Source: Vicia villosa (taxonomy: Eukaryota; Streptophyta; Magnoliopsida; Fabales; Fabaceae). Taken from it: a stretch of DNA of 64,000 bases. Within the stretch, counting starts at the first letter, position 1; every line of letters begins with the position of its first letter. Of the stretch, positions 31,619 through 44,504 are shown one piece after another. A program made the position numbers and the translations under genes. The stretch covers positions 1-64,000 of the forward strand of contig NW_026706165.1 in NCBI RefSeq assembly GCF_029867415.1, in the 5' to 3' direction. A model generated the notes under the pieces. The model searched no databases. It was not told the origin of the DNA and saw nothing but the letters and a program-made list of their open reading frames with translations.

Positions 31619-33557
31619 ACATTGGTCAGTGGTAGAGTCAAAAGGAGATTCAGGTTGGGCCCCATGCAACGTTGAACAGCCAGTGAGAATAGGAGAGAGG
31701 ATTGGCCGTTGTTGACTGACCAATCGGAGTGCTTGGAAAAGCCACGCATGCGCATAGATTGGTCTCCTTTACTATTCATCATCTTCATCATTTAATTAGC
31801 TACGAATTTGAAGCGTTTTAGCTACGGTTTCCTGCATCTAAACCCGTAGCAATTTTTGCAAAATTAAAGCTCATAGAAAACACGTTAAACCTGCGAACCA
31901 AAAGCCCAGATCCACATAAAAATAAGTGCTGAGTTTGAATCCGGGGCTCGTTTGATCCGAAGCTACCTGCAAACGTGAACACGAAGGAAGAGAGATATCT
32001 TGCCCTAACAGTGGCAAACTAGTAATCTCGCGTTAAAACTAATTCATGACGGTTCCAAACGTTCGCAGATATCAAGATGAATGCGAATATGCAAGCAAAT
32101 ATCATTCATAATACGTAAACTATTGAGAACAAAACGTAAGAAAAAAAAACGCAAACCGTGATCAGCTCTTGCAAGTTCCAGCGGTTGCTATTGATGAAGA
32201 TACTTGGGAGGTATTCCTATAGGCCCTTGAATGCTGAATGAACGCCTGGTTCCACTCGAAACTTGCTAGAGAAAACTCTTTATCGTGCCCTAGTCTTGAA
32301 GACTTCTTTTCACGTGAAACCCTTTGTTTTCTCCCTTTTTTGCTGTTCTTGAAGCTATGAGTTCGTCAATCCTTATGTTGCACTCCTAGTAGTATATATA
32401 GAGAGTGATTTAGGTCAAGGATGGGCTTGGGTATCAAGTCTTTTAAAGAAAAGGAATTTTTCTTCAAAAATATATAAAAACTCTTTCTATTTCAAGCCAA
32501 TCTCTCCCCCATATTACTTATCACATTTTGGACCCTCATGGGGAATTATTTGGGCCTTCCATATGGTTAGAATATGAACTCATACTTTATTTCATTTATT
32601 TTGTGATTTTATTGAAATTATTTTTCATTTAAATGAATAAGAATTCAAATAAATCAAATAAATGGCACAAAAATGGGAAATCAAATTTATGGGCCTTTAA
32701 TGCACTCATGATCATGTGTCAAAACTCAAACTTAGGCCCATTAGTCAAAAAACTTAAAATTCATCACTTTGGTTTTCATGCATTTTCTCAAAATAGCTCA
32801 ACTTTAGCAAACCATAACTCCTTCAATATTTGTCATATAAAAGTGTTCTAGGACTTTTTGGAAACCTTAAAGAGTCTTCTAAAGGCTCCTTTTGGTTTCA
32901 TCTCAATTGAGTCTACCATGTTCAAGTTATGAACTTTTGAAAAAGATAACTTTTTGTTGACCTTTTGGAGGACCTGTAATGTTTTGACTCATAACTCCCA
33001 AATGGTGCATTTTTAGACTTGGCATGTGAGAGACAAAATTGTAGAGAATTCAATTTCCTTCAAATTGAGCTTTGGATGGAAAATTTCTGATGTTCCATGC
33101 GGAAGTTATGGCTGGTCAAAGTTCAGTTGACTTTCTTCTAGAAAACCCTAATTTAGAAACTCAGGTTTTTGATGATTCTGGAGCTTTTCTTGATGAATCA
33201 TGATCAATCCTTGATCAAATGATGAATTATACTTCATAATGAGGATGTTGACCAAAAATCAGAAGTTTTGACTGTACTTTGACCACAGTTGACTTTTAAG
33301 TCGAACTAGTCGACTATTGACTTTCTGAGCAACTGAGTGACCAATCCTTTGAATTGAGGCCTGAATTTTGTCATGGACATAGTTTGGAACATCATAAGCC
33401 ATATGAGATGTCTTGGAGCTTTTGATCCATTGATTTTCCCTTAAAACAACAAAAGCCTAGTTCCTTGAACATTGTTTAGGAGGGATGTCTTTGAGCCATG
33501 TGTCTTGATTTGAATTTGAAGGAGAGAAATAGCATGGGCAAATTTTGGGGTATGACA
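31619..33557 (-). mobile_element. Ty3/gypsy LTR fragment, minus strand
   Basis: Reading leftward from 33557 the sequence begins TGTCATACCCCAAAATTTGC, the same terminus as the 3.7-kb solo LTR at 37254. A TATA-like stretch at about 32393-32402 sits about 1.16 kb from that end, matching the spacing in the 37254 LTR. It is abruptly followed at 31619 by a second LTR start on the same strand, which suggests nested insertion. Confidence 0.6.
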
Positions 33558-34766
33558 ACAAGCTTCTTCAAGAGTTTTTGATGAAGACAAAACATCACCA
33601 AAGCTTTTGGCAAAGGACTTGGATCAAGACTTCTCTCAATATACAAGTTTTAATCTTCAATATATCTTGATCAATTGTAAGGTAAATAAGTTAAAGAAAA
33701 ACTCACTTAGATATAATTATGTAATCAATGGAAATATCACACATATCATGCATTACATTTTAAAGGTTTTTGGTAAAACTCATTTTAGCATGAAAAGCTT
33801 TTCTCAAAGTATTTTTTGGCTTTTTAGTTGAAGTAATCGGTTACTGGAGTTATGGTAACCGGTTACTGACGTTTTGAAAAATTCTCTCTCTGGTTTTTGT
33901 ATGGGTAATCGATTACCCTAGTTTCAGTAATCGGTTACCCTGGTAAAAATTTGAAATATTTGAACGTTGGGAGAGGGTAACCGATTACTCTTCTTTTGGT
34001 AACCGATTACCACTGAAACATCACATCTTTTCATTGTTTCTTCAGCCACACGAAATTTGTTTTAAGCCATGAGTTTGCACCATTTTGAAAATGTTTTTGC
34101 AGCCTTTTGAAAGGGTTTTTAACCCTATATAAAGGCTTCTTTATTCCTTTTGAAAGAACACACATACTATCAATTTTTCATAATCATTTTGTTGTGCTCT
34201 TGCTCTCAAATTTCCATTGTGTTCAAACTTCTTTAAAGAAAATTTTCAGCATACACTTTCATATACTTAGAAAATTTTCTTCATCATTTCCATTGAATAC
34301 ACAATAACCTATTGTGAGAAAACTTTACTTATTACCAAAAATATTCAATCATTTGTAATCCTTTATGTTTGTATTGATTACATCTTATTATTCCAAGTGT
34401 GGATATAAGATTGTAAGGTTGTAACCTTGTTGTCCATGGTTTTGGAAACAAGAGGTATCCTTAGGGAGGGTGTTCTCTTAAGGACTTATTGAAATCCAAG
34501 AAGGGTGTTCTTGGTGGTTGTCTCTTTAGAAGGACTAGGAAGAGTCTTGTAAGAGTCATAACATTATAGTAAAATCTCTTTCTAGTTGGCAAGGGGACTG
34601 GAGTACTCTCGACCTGTGAGGGGAACCAGTATACATCGTGTGTTCATTTACTTTCCGCTTTTATTGCTTTTATCACACACAACAAGATCATAAAAGAATA
34701 AAAGGACAAAAATCTACCATCACCTAATTCACCCCCCTCTTAGGCGCTCATATTAACTTACATAGG
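33558..34766 (+). mobile_element. SIRE/Maximus-like copia LTR fragment
   Basis: Contains a cluster of GTAATCGATTAC/GTAACCGGTTAC motifs (33833-34012), a TATA box in CCTATATAAAGG (about 34126-34137), and an end region with TTCACCCCCCTCTTAGGCGC (about 34728), all familiar from large legume Ty1/copia LTRs. No internal coding region is attached. Confidence 0.6.
33833..34012. repeat. Cluster of six near-palindromic GTAAYCGRTTAC motifs
   Basis: Six 12-bp motifs in about 180 bp: GTAATCGGTTAC, GTAACCGGTTAC, GTAATCGATTAC, GTAATCGGTTAC and GTAACCGATTAC twice. Two of the forms are perfect palindromes. They lie upstream of the LTR TATA box. Confidence 0.9.
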
Positions 34767-35186
34767 GGACTAATTCACTTTGTTGTTTTGGGTGTTCAAT
34801 CATGAGAGAATGCTTGTTTTTGGTTTGTTAGCACTCGTGGATTTCTTTTTTGTTATGTTTTAACATTTTTTTATATTTTCTTGGCAAAAAATACTCCGTC
34901 ATAGAAGGAGTTTGAGTTCTTTGAATATCCTTTCAAAACCATTTATAAGGAACAAAAATACTCTTTTTTGCAATCTCTTTCATATTTGTTGACGAACCAA
35001 AACAATAGCTTATCATTATGAACCATCCAAATGGTCCAAACCACAACATTACCAAATCAATGCAAAATTTTACAAATTAACTTAGTTATTAGTGATATAA
35101 AACACTAAAAAATAATCATATGATCCCTTGGAAGCACCATACCTAAAAACACAATCACATAAAAATCTAATACCACATTATGGAAG

Positions 35187-36914
35187 CACTACTACAAAAA
35201 GCAGTTCTAACGTCGGACGCAAAATACATTTTACCTTGGTAAAAGAATCGGGGTAACGAAGGGCGTCATGAAGAGTAATGACTTAACTCCTTGGTTTTTA
35301 AAACACCGAGGTAAAGGTCTATTATGGCATGGGTTTGAACCTCAGTTTCTGCACTTTTATTATTTACAAAAACTAGAGCCTATTTTATCTCGGTTTATCC
35401 TAAAAACGGGGGAAAATTATATAATTTTTAAAAATAAATCTCGTTACAGTGTTTTCCATAATATTATATTTTTTTAAAAAAAAAAAAAAACTCGTTACAG
35501 TGCTTATAAATAATATTACATTAATTGTCCATGAAGATATGTTGGATTTTCAATTTCTTGATATTCTTGATAAGATCAAATACTAGGAAACTCTTGCATG
35601 TATTTGTTTCTAATGAAAAAAATGTAACATAATTAAAATCTATAATAAAAAATATTTTCGGTACAAATAAAAATCTAATAGAACAAACCTTGAACCTAGA
35701 TCATTTTCTGCTTTTGCAATCCATCGAAGAGAACTTTTCCAAGTTTCCTTAGGTCACATATGTTTCCTTAGATTTCCAATATCGTAAAAGAACTTATATA
35801 ATGGATGTCCCTTAGGTTTCACACGGATCGCTAATGGTGGATTCTTGAGCGTTGATAACTTTTAAATGGATGACAAAGATTTGTTTAAGGCCGTTGAATG
35901 AAAATATGAAGAAAAAAACACTTAACTATCATCTTGGTTTTTAAAAGAACCGAGGGGTTAGAGTAAAATATTTTAAAAAAATGGTTACATTGTTTACCCA
36001 GAATATTAAAAATACATTGTATAAAACAAATGCATAATATCATATTGTTTATCCAAAATATTAAAATTATAGCCTGAGCAAAGGTCTCTAACCCCTCGAG
36101 GGGTTAGAGTAAATTATTTATTGCATACAATATATTTTTAATATTATGGGTAAACAATGTAACTATTTTTGTAAAAGAAACAATTATTATATTACTCTAA
36201 CCCCTCGGTTTTAAAACAAAACCGAGGGGTTATAGTATTTTATTTTTTGAAAATGGTTACATTCTTTACCCAGAATATCAAAAATACATTGTATGCAACA
36301 AATCTTCGCAGAATATCAAGATTGTTTACCCAGAATATAAAAAATGCAGCATGTCCCAGTCCCATACAAGGTGGTAGAGATCTGTCTTGAATGTCACACA
36401 TGCCTTCACCAAGATTGGTTGTTGATGTTATCGTTATCACTGCTTTCACTAGTGTATACAATTTGCTTGCTTGAAATGCATCCAAATTCTAATCAAGTGT
36501 TTGTTCCAAAAATTGGGAAATGTTTTTCAGCATTTGTAATCCATCAGTAAAAACTTAACCTTCAACAACAACAACATTAACACCATTGTTTGAGATAGAT
36601 TATAAAAGTTGAAAAAATATATTGTTCAAGGTAGAAGAACATTTTTTTCTGTTTTGCAATTAATCCTAAAAAAATGATGTATTCGACATTGGGGTAGCTA
36701 CAAATAAGATAATATTAGGGTAAAATTTGTTCAACGAATATTTATATTAAAATCCGATTAAAATATCCGTCGGTTTATCAAATAAATCGAAGGGTTAAAT
36801 CATTTATTTTAAAGTTGTTAACAATAAAAACATAAAGTGCATTAGTTGAGATTTGAAGCATGTCCTGAATGGTATATCACCTCGGTTTTTTTAAAAATTG
36901 AGGATTTTTTTTTA

Positions 36915-36963
<49 letters not shown>

Positions 36964-37040
36964 GTGTGGCTTGGAATAAACCCTCGGTTTTCCTGAATAA
37001 CGTGAAAGTTTCATCATGAAAAGTGTTATTTGTTGTAGTG
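35187..37040. mobile_element. Non-autonomous CACTA DNA transposon (1,854 bp)
   Basis: Begins CACTACTACAAAAAGC and ends TTTGTTGTAGTG, inverted termini typical of CACTA elements, with a 3-bp duplication AAG at 35184-35186 and 37041-37043. The tandem sister unit has the empty site GTGGAAGCTAAG (about 41785). Subterminal copies of CCTCGGTTTT / AACCGAGGGGTTA recur at both ends, in both orientations. No transposase ORF. An (AT)n run lies at 36919-36960. Confidence 0.92.
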
Positions 37041-37253
37041 AAGCTAAGCTATACGTAATGAAGAAATGGGATGCAGACTCGAGACAATCCACACAAAACA
37101 TACAAGAAATATCATATGGGACAGTAATAACCTTACACTTGAATAAATTATTTGTAGAGAGGAATCGATTCAATAGTAGTTTCCAAAAGAAAACCACCAC
37201 CTAAGAAGGAATCCAACTATCCCTAATATGAGGGTGGGATGGGATATCCCTAT

Positions 37254-40200
37254 TGTCATACCCCAAAATTTTCCCTCCATATTTTAAAATATTTTGGTTC
37301 AAGCAGTCTCCTCAAGCTCCAACTGCCCAAGACTACATAAGAATTGGGCACATTTACACCTCTCCTAAAAATAACAAAACTCTAACTAGGGTTTTGACTT
37401 TTCCCAAGGAAATTGAGCCTCCAATGACTCAAGTGGACTTCATAGTGTCTCATATGTTTCCAAGTATCATCATACGAAGTTTCAGGCCTTGAATCATAAG
37501 TTTGATCAGTCAGTCAGTTGACCAACAGTGAACTGTATGAGGCAGAAAGTCAACTATGGTCAACATACAGTCAAAAGTCAAGATTTTTGGTTAACATCAA
37601 TCATTTGAAGTCACATTCATCATTTTATCAAGGGTTGATCATGATTCTTCAAGAAAAGCTCAGAAATCAGCAAAACTCAGGGTTGCTAAAATTAGGGTTT
37701 TGAATGAAAAGTCAATCAAACCTTGACCTGCCCTAACTTTCACATGGTTCATCACAAATTGTCCAACCAAAGCTTATTTTGAAGAAAATTTCATTCTCTA
37801 TAACTTTGTATCTCTAAAGAATTAGCTAAAATGCTTCATTTGAAAGATATGGGCCAACATATTACAGGTCCTTTTGAGAATCCACAAAAAGTCATTTTCT
37901 CTCAGAGAGTGGTACATGAACATGGTAGACTCAATTGAGATGAAACCAAAGCGAGCCTATAAAGGACATCTTGAGCTTTCCAAAAAGCCCTAGAAAACCT
38001 TTATATGATCAAAATTGAGGGAGATATGAATTGCACAAGTTGGTCAAATTTTCAAGAAATGCACAAAAACCTAATTGAGTAATTTTACATTTTTTGACTA
38101 ATGGGCCTATATTTTTGGAATTTTTATTTCTATTTATTTGAATTTTGTTCATTTAAATTGCAAATAAATCAAGTAAAATGTAAAAAATAATGAATTAAAT
38201 TGTGGGGCTTTATTTTGGATCATATAAAAGCCCAAGAAACACCTTGAGGACCAAAGAATTTCGTTGGTGTATGGTTTGGTTTATTTTATTTTATTAATTT
38301 TTTGGTTTTATTCAAATTAAATCAAGGAAAAATAAAATAAAATCAAATTGGTGCAGGATTTGTTTTTTTCAATCACAAGATCACTCTTGGGGCTCAAGTA
38401 AATCAAATATAGCAAGATTTCATATGATTTTCAATCAAATATTTCTCAATTTTTTCTCTCACCAATCTCATGATTTGATTCCAAACTTTCAACCCTAATT
38501 TTTTCCTCTATATAAACACAACACCTTAAGCATCAAAGGACACGAAACCCTAGCCTCTAAACACCTCTCAAATTTCCAAAAAAACTCACAAAAAAGCCAA
38601 TCTTCGTTTTCTTATTTGCAGCTCATATCAACTCTAACAAACCGTTCCATTCTCCCTGTAAGTTGCCAAAGGGTAGGTACAAATCAAAACACACGATCAA
38701 AAGGGCTTAAAACACATGCTTTTCCTTCTTCATGTTCATATGCATTTGATTTTTGTTTTCTATATTTTATCGTGTCCTAACCTAAACTAATGATTGCTTT
38801 GAGTTTCTGACATGCTTAAGAGAAGGTTTGGTGTGTAGCAGGGAAGCTTGGAGCCCTAAACAACCGTTTTCCATTGTTAGGGCTTCAAAGATGCGAACCT
38901 TCGTTTTCCATGTTCCAGGCCCCATCTACTCAAAACGATGTCATCTTTGAGTTTGTAGCTTACTAATTAGGAGATCAGGGTGTTTAGTTTTGTTGTATAA
39001 GTCGTTTTTTTGCAGGTTTTAAGTTTCGTAGAATTCACTACAAAATTTCGTAGCAAAACTGAAGCAAAAGTGGAAACAAAATCGTAGCAGATTTCGGTGG
39101 AGAAGATGAACAGGAACTTTGAAATTTTGACCACGCGTGGCATCCGTCTGTTGGCTTGTCAATAATTCAACTCTATCCCTCTTCTTCTCATTAGTCCAAC
39201 CGCGCTCCCTGCGCCCCACGCTGACTAAGCTTGAATGAACAATGGTCGGTGCTCTTCTCTGCATCACGTGCATGATGCGCCCTAGTTCCCTGAGCGTCAG
39301 ATTGCTCTGGTACTTGATCTAACGGGCCTGAAGATGCGTTCCACCATGGACCTTCATGGACCATCCACACCAAATCCAACGTTTATTTTTCCAATTTTTT
39401 TTATTTTTTCTTATATTTTTTTTGTTATTTCTTTTATACTAACCGTAACTATTTTTTTGCTGAATACTAACAAATTAAATTAGCCAACTAAAATTTAGGA
39501 TTAGCTTTTTTTCATAAATTAATTTTATCATTATTTTAATTAGTTAGTTAAGTCATATAAAATACCCAAAAATTAATTTTTTTCTTTAATTAGTAAAAAA
39601 TGGTTTTTAGGTTAAATAAAACTAGGTTTTTTAGGCTAATTTAATTAGACATTAAGTTTAGTTAATTATGTTAATTAGGCTAATTAAAGTGATAAACTAA
39701 TTAGGATTAGTATTAATTTAATAATTAATTAAATAATTAGGTTAAATAAAAAGTTTTTTAACCCTCATTTTATTCCTAACCCTGATTTTAATTTTCTGCA
39801 TCCTCCATTAATTTCTCAACTTTACGATTTATCCGCTATTATTTTATTCGCGTATTTTCTTTTTCAATATAATTGTAATTGCTTATGGTTTGTAATAGTA
39901 ATCAGGATTTTAATTTTCGTACTTTACTTTCTCGCATATCTTTTATTATTTAACTGCTAAGGGTTGTAATAGTTTTAACTAGGACTTTTATTTCCCACAC
40001 CTCCTTATAATGTATCTCTCCCAAAGCCTTGTAATAGCTTAGGGCTATTTTACTTTTCCGCTTATACTTTATGCACCTTATAACTGCTTAGATGTATGCT
40101 TTGGATTGTATGGAAAGATTAAAATCAACTGTTAGCTCACTAACTTCAAGATAAATATCTGAACACAACACACTCCTTTTATATTGTTTACACACTCACC

Positions 40201-40968
40201 TTTAGGGTAACCCTCTCTTGTTGCCTTTCGATTAACATGGTCATGTCCCTCGTACGTGGGGATACCTTTAGTAGTGTTGCTTAAGATTCAAAAATCATCA
40301 TGGTCCTTCCGATTTAAAGATCATGGTCCCTTCGATGTTGCCTACGATTTAAATGATCTCGTCCCTCGATTAAATGATGATAGTCCCTCCGAATGATGAG
40401 GTATCCCTACGATTTTCCTTCAATGACCATACGACGACCCTTCGATGATCTTTTACATCCAATGAAAGGACTACTAACCCAACAATTGGTATGGATAGTC
40501 TCTTAATTCCCTCAATGAAAGAAAAAAGAACAAGAAAGACCAAACAATTAGGGTAGACTGCGCTTAATTGCTTGCTCAAATAAAAATGTTTTTCACGCCA
40601 TAAGTTCAATCAAAAATTTCAAAACACTTTGTAAATATTCTTGAGGATTGACACAAGAATTATTACTAAGTTTTTCCTACTATTGGAACCTCCTTTTCAA
40701 ACGCACATGACACTCCCGATTTTCAAACAATTCAAACAAAAAGTGAGCTAAACAATTAAGAGCCCATGGATAACCATGGATACAAAGGGTGCTTACACCT
40801 TCCCTTTGTATAACTTACCCCCCGAACCCAAGTCTTTTTAAAAGGTATTTCCTGTTCTTTTTACCTTTCTAAAAATTGGATAAAATAAAAGTCGGTGGCG
40901 ACTCTAGCTATCCGCAACATGTTTTGCGAAATAACAAAACACCAAGTAAGTTCTCCCACCGTATTACA
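37254..40968 (+). repeat. Large solo LTR (3.7 kb), Ogre/Tat-like Ty3/gypsy
   Basis: Starts TGTCATACCCCAAAATTTTC and ends GTATTACA. Flanks CCTAT (37249-37253) and CCTAC (40969-40973) form a 5-bp duplication with one change, and the tandem sister unit is uninterrupted at this point (about 41990). A TATA box (CTCTATATAAACAC) lies at about 38510. The 3' part carries TTACACCTTCCCTTTGTATA and CGGTGGCGACTCTAGC, as in large legume gypsy LTRs. No internal domain. Confidence 0.82.
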
Positions 40969-41364
40969 CCTACTAAAGATAATTTTGTTTGACAATGCAA
41001 TATCTATTCTAATTTTCTTTTATGCATTGGGAGGTGTGAAAATGGGGAACCTCTCAACACTTACTTTTTTTATTGTGTTAAGATTGGAATTGAGTGGTAC
41101 AATCATGAGAATTGGTTGAACATTTCTAGTGCGCTTCCTAATATCATTTTAGAGATCTCTTTTGTGGCATCAAGGATAGTCGTTAATATTTCCCTGCAAT
41201 TTGGATGGCTTGTGCCCTTGATTTATGACAAGAACGCAACAATAATTATTTTTGGTCTTAAAGAATCATTAATAGTTTGTTTTTATCAAAGTTGTAGAAA
41301 TTTAGATTTTGTGGTCGATTAAATAAAGTTAAAAAAGTTTACAAATTTGACTTGAGTTAGTGGT

Positions 41365-42384
41365 GGGTAAATTCACTTTGTTGTCCTGGGTGTTCAATCA
41401 TGAGAAATTGTTAGTTTTGGTTTGTTAGCCCTTGTGGCTTTCTTTTTGTTATGATTTGACATTTTCTTGTTATTTTAATGGAAAAATAATTTATTAGAGA
41501 AGGAGTTTGAATTCTTTGAAGATCTTCTTAGAAACCAATTACAAGGAAAAAAATACTCTTTTCTTCCATCTCTTTTACATTTGTTGACGAACCAATACAT
41601 TATCTTATCATTAAGAATCATTCAAAATGATCCAAACTACAATATTATCGGATCAATATAAAATTTCACTTATTCTTAACCTTAGATCTTAAAGATATAA
41701 AATAATAAAAAGGAATCATGTGCTTGCTAGAAAGCACCACACCTAAAAACTCAACCACTTAAAAATCATATACCATATAGTGGAAGCTAAGTTATTGGTA
41801 ATAACTAAATAAAATACAGACTCGAGACAATCACCACAACATACAAGAAAGACCATTTGGACGAACAATAATCTTGTGCTTTTGTAGATTCTCTGTAGAG
41901 AGGAATCTATCCAATGAGAGTTGTCAATATAAGAGGACAACCTTAGAAGGAAGCCAACTAATCTAAATACGAGAATGCGACGGAATGTCCCTGCGAAAGA
42001 TAATTTAAATTGACGATGCAATATCCATTCTAATTCTCTTTTATGCGTTGGGTGTGCGAGAATAATAAAACTCAAACACTTTTCTATTGTGTTTAGATTG
42101 GAATTGAGTGGTATAATCTTAGAAATTTGTAAGACATTTCTCATTCTCTTTCGAATATCATTTTAGAGCTCTCTTTAGTAACATCAACAGTACTCATTAA
42201 TATTTGCAAGTTATTTAGATGACTTATACATGAGTTTTATGACAAAAAAGCAACAATTATCAATTTTTTTAGTAGTAAAGAATCATCAATAGTTTGTATT
42301 ATTATTGTTGTAAAATTAAATATAGGTTTTGTGGTCGATTCAATCAAATTACAAAAGTTTACATATTTGACTTGAATTAGTAGT
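41365..42384 (-). repeat. LINE-derived tandem unit, copy 2 (uninterrupted)
   Basis: About 1.02 kb beginning near TAAATTCACTTTGTTGT. A minus-strand ORF (42144-41743) carries a degraded zf-RVT domain (LQRIYKSTRLLFVQMVFLVC, GDCLESVFYLV). Serves as empty-site reference for the CACTA element and the 3.7-kb solo LTR. Confidence 0.8.
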
Positions 42385-42520
42385 AGGTTAATTCACTTTG
42401 TTTTCATGAGTGTTCAATAATGAAAAATTGCTATTTTTGGTTTGTTGATCTTGTGGTTTTCTTTTTGTTATGTTGAGACATTTTTTTGCTATTTTCTTGG
42501 AACTCTTTGTGACACAGAAT
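42385..42520 (-). repeat. LINE-derived tandem unit, copy 3 (partial)
   Basis: Repeats the unit start (TTAATTCACTTTGTTTTCATG, GTTCAATAATGA, TTTGGTTTGTTGATC) for about 135 bp and then diverges. Confidence 0.7.
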
Positions 42521-42906
42521 AGAAATTTTTTAAGTAAATTATTTAGTTATTGAAGTTAATATATAAATTATATTGGTAGTGTTTTTATCTTTTCCCACTC
42601 AATCTCATCCACTCATAATCTTCTTCAAATTCTATAAAAAAAAGAAGGACCTAGTACCATGTCATTAAAATACACAAATAGTACCTCACACAGCAACGTA
42701 GGTTCATTTTCTCTCTACCATGCAAGACAAATCACTTGACTCACTTCATTTTTTTCTTTTTCACTATTCATTTTCATTTTTATTATCAAACTTAACTTAT
42801 ACATTTTTAATTGGACTATTAAGCAAAATGTTATTATAGATTTCATCTTTGTTTGAACTCCAACTTTATAACTTTGAAAACAAAGTTTAAATGAACCCGA
42901 TCACAA

Positions 42907-43165
42907 TGATAAAAAATAAAAAATATTTATATAAATGATTTAATTATTTACGATATGCATAAATTATATTTATTATTTTCATTAGTATTGTTATGTAATT
43001 GAACTTTTATTAATAGTTGGGTTTCTAAAGAAATTATAAGTATTATATAGTATAGTCTCGTTGAGGCTTTATGTATCAATCTAATGAATAAAAAATGTCA
43101 CTTACCTTTTTCCTTACGTTTATATACCTTTCTTTAATTTACTAGCGTGTAGCTCTCTTATCTTA
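42907..43165 (+). repeat. Degenerate relic of the compact element's LTR family
   Basis: Collinear with the LTR at 27216-27478: TGATAA start after a GAACCC...CAA leader, ATTAGTATTGTTAT, AATTATAAGTATTATATAGTATAGTCTC, then a block resembling ACCAATGAAATGAAAAAGTC. Strongly diverged, so much older than 25338-27478. Confidence 0.6.
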
Positions 43166-44326
43166 TCAAAACTACTAGATCGATCAAATATCTATCTATT
43201 AAAACAAAACAACACGTATGTAAACTATTAATAATATTTTTTACTTTAAGTTTTTTTACACTCGTAAAAGATTAAAGTAATAAAAATATAATCTCTCAAT
43301 TAATTCACTTTAATCAATTAAATGCTATCAAGTATCAAATTTCAATTTGATACTTTTTCAATTTTTATTTTTTTCTCCACTTTTCGCTCTTTCACTCACC
43401 ATCTCATTTTTCTTTCTCTTTTCATTTTATTATTTTATCTTCTCCTAATTATTTTTAGTATATTAAAATGTTAAATTATAATATATGATTAGTATATTGA
43501 ATATTTATTGGTGTACGAATGTATACAATATTGACATGTGATTTTGTTTTTTACAATAAATTGAATTGAATTATTTATTTTATTAAAAATATTAATTGAT
43601 ATATTTTTAAATTTTAATAAAATTAATAATTTATTTTATAAAATTGGTTAATATTTAATAGTCATACACACAATTAACTTTTCATCTAGTACATCACTAT
43701 TAAAAAATATATTGTTCAATTTTAATTAATATTTTTCATTATTTAATACAAAATTCTTAAAAATAATGTCTAATTTTCACTTTCTTTCATAGATAAATAC
43801 CAATAAAATATTTATTTTATTTTAATTAACAATTATCTTTACTTAAGACACAATAAATTTTATTTTAATTTCATTTTTTATTTTTAAATGTCAAAATTAC
43901 TTTTTGGTGACGGGTCTCTATCAGTAAAATATTTATTTTATTTTAATTAATAATTATTTTTATTTGAGGCACAAATTTTTTTTATATATCAAAATTTCTT
44001 ATTTTTCTCACGAGTTATAATCAACAAAATATTATTTTATTTTAACTAACAATTACTTTTAAAATTTTTATTTTAAAAACAAATTTTTTCTAGTTTTCAT
44101 TTTTTTCACTCTTTCTCGTGTTTTTATCTAAACCTTTTCTTACAATCGAATACACTTTTGATAGGGGTGACAAAACGGGTCCGATCAGCTGGACATGTCT
44201 GTTTTACCCATATTTTTTTTGGGACAAAGTAAAATTTTAAGCCTACTCTCTTCGATGTGTCCGTCCCACCTCACCCCTCCTATTTTTTTTTTTTGAGGAC
44301 ATGAATTTTTTTATACAATCTTACTA
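43166..44326. other. AT-rich spacer upstream of SCPL copy B, no gene
   Basis: Several short stretches repeat (TAAAATATTTATTTTATTTTAATTAA at about 43805 and 43927, a related one near 44025). At 44160 AGGGGTGACAAAACGGGT resembles a hAT-type MITE end. No coding sequence. Confidence 0.5.
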
Positions 44327-44504
44327 TTTTGTTTAACTTAATTATAAGACGAGACGTAAGAAAAACAAAAACAGTGTGAGGAAAGTATGGCCAAAAATTA
44401 TGAAGTTCATTAACCCTGGATTCTTATTAAATTTTGTTTAACTTATTATAAGAGGACACGTAAGAAAAACAAAAACAGTACGAAGAAAGTATGGCCAAAA
44501 ATTG
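44327..44504. repeat. Direct duplication in copy B promoter region
   Basis: Units 44327-44400 and 44432-44504 (about 74 bp each, offset 105 bp) share TTTTGTTTAACTTA, GTAAGAAAAACAAAAACAGT and AAAGTATGGCCAAAAATT. They end about 200 bp before the copy B start codon. A W-box-like TTTTGACC follows at about 44536. A regulatory role is inferred from position only. Confidence 0.8.

Larger units (their letters stand above)
34767..41364 (-). repeat. LINE-derived tandem unit, copy 1 (split by two insertions)
   Basis: Pieces 34767-35186, 37041-37253 and 40969-41364 together give about 1.03 kb that aligns with 41365-42384. The middle piece encodes, on the minus strand, a zf-RVT-like stretch (FWKLLLNRFLSTNNLFKCKVI, CMFCVDCLESASHFF), so the unit derives from a LINE 3' region. 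The splits are a CACTA transposon and a solo LTR. Confidence 0.8.
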
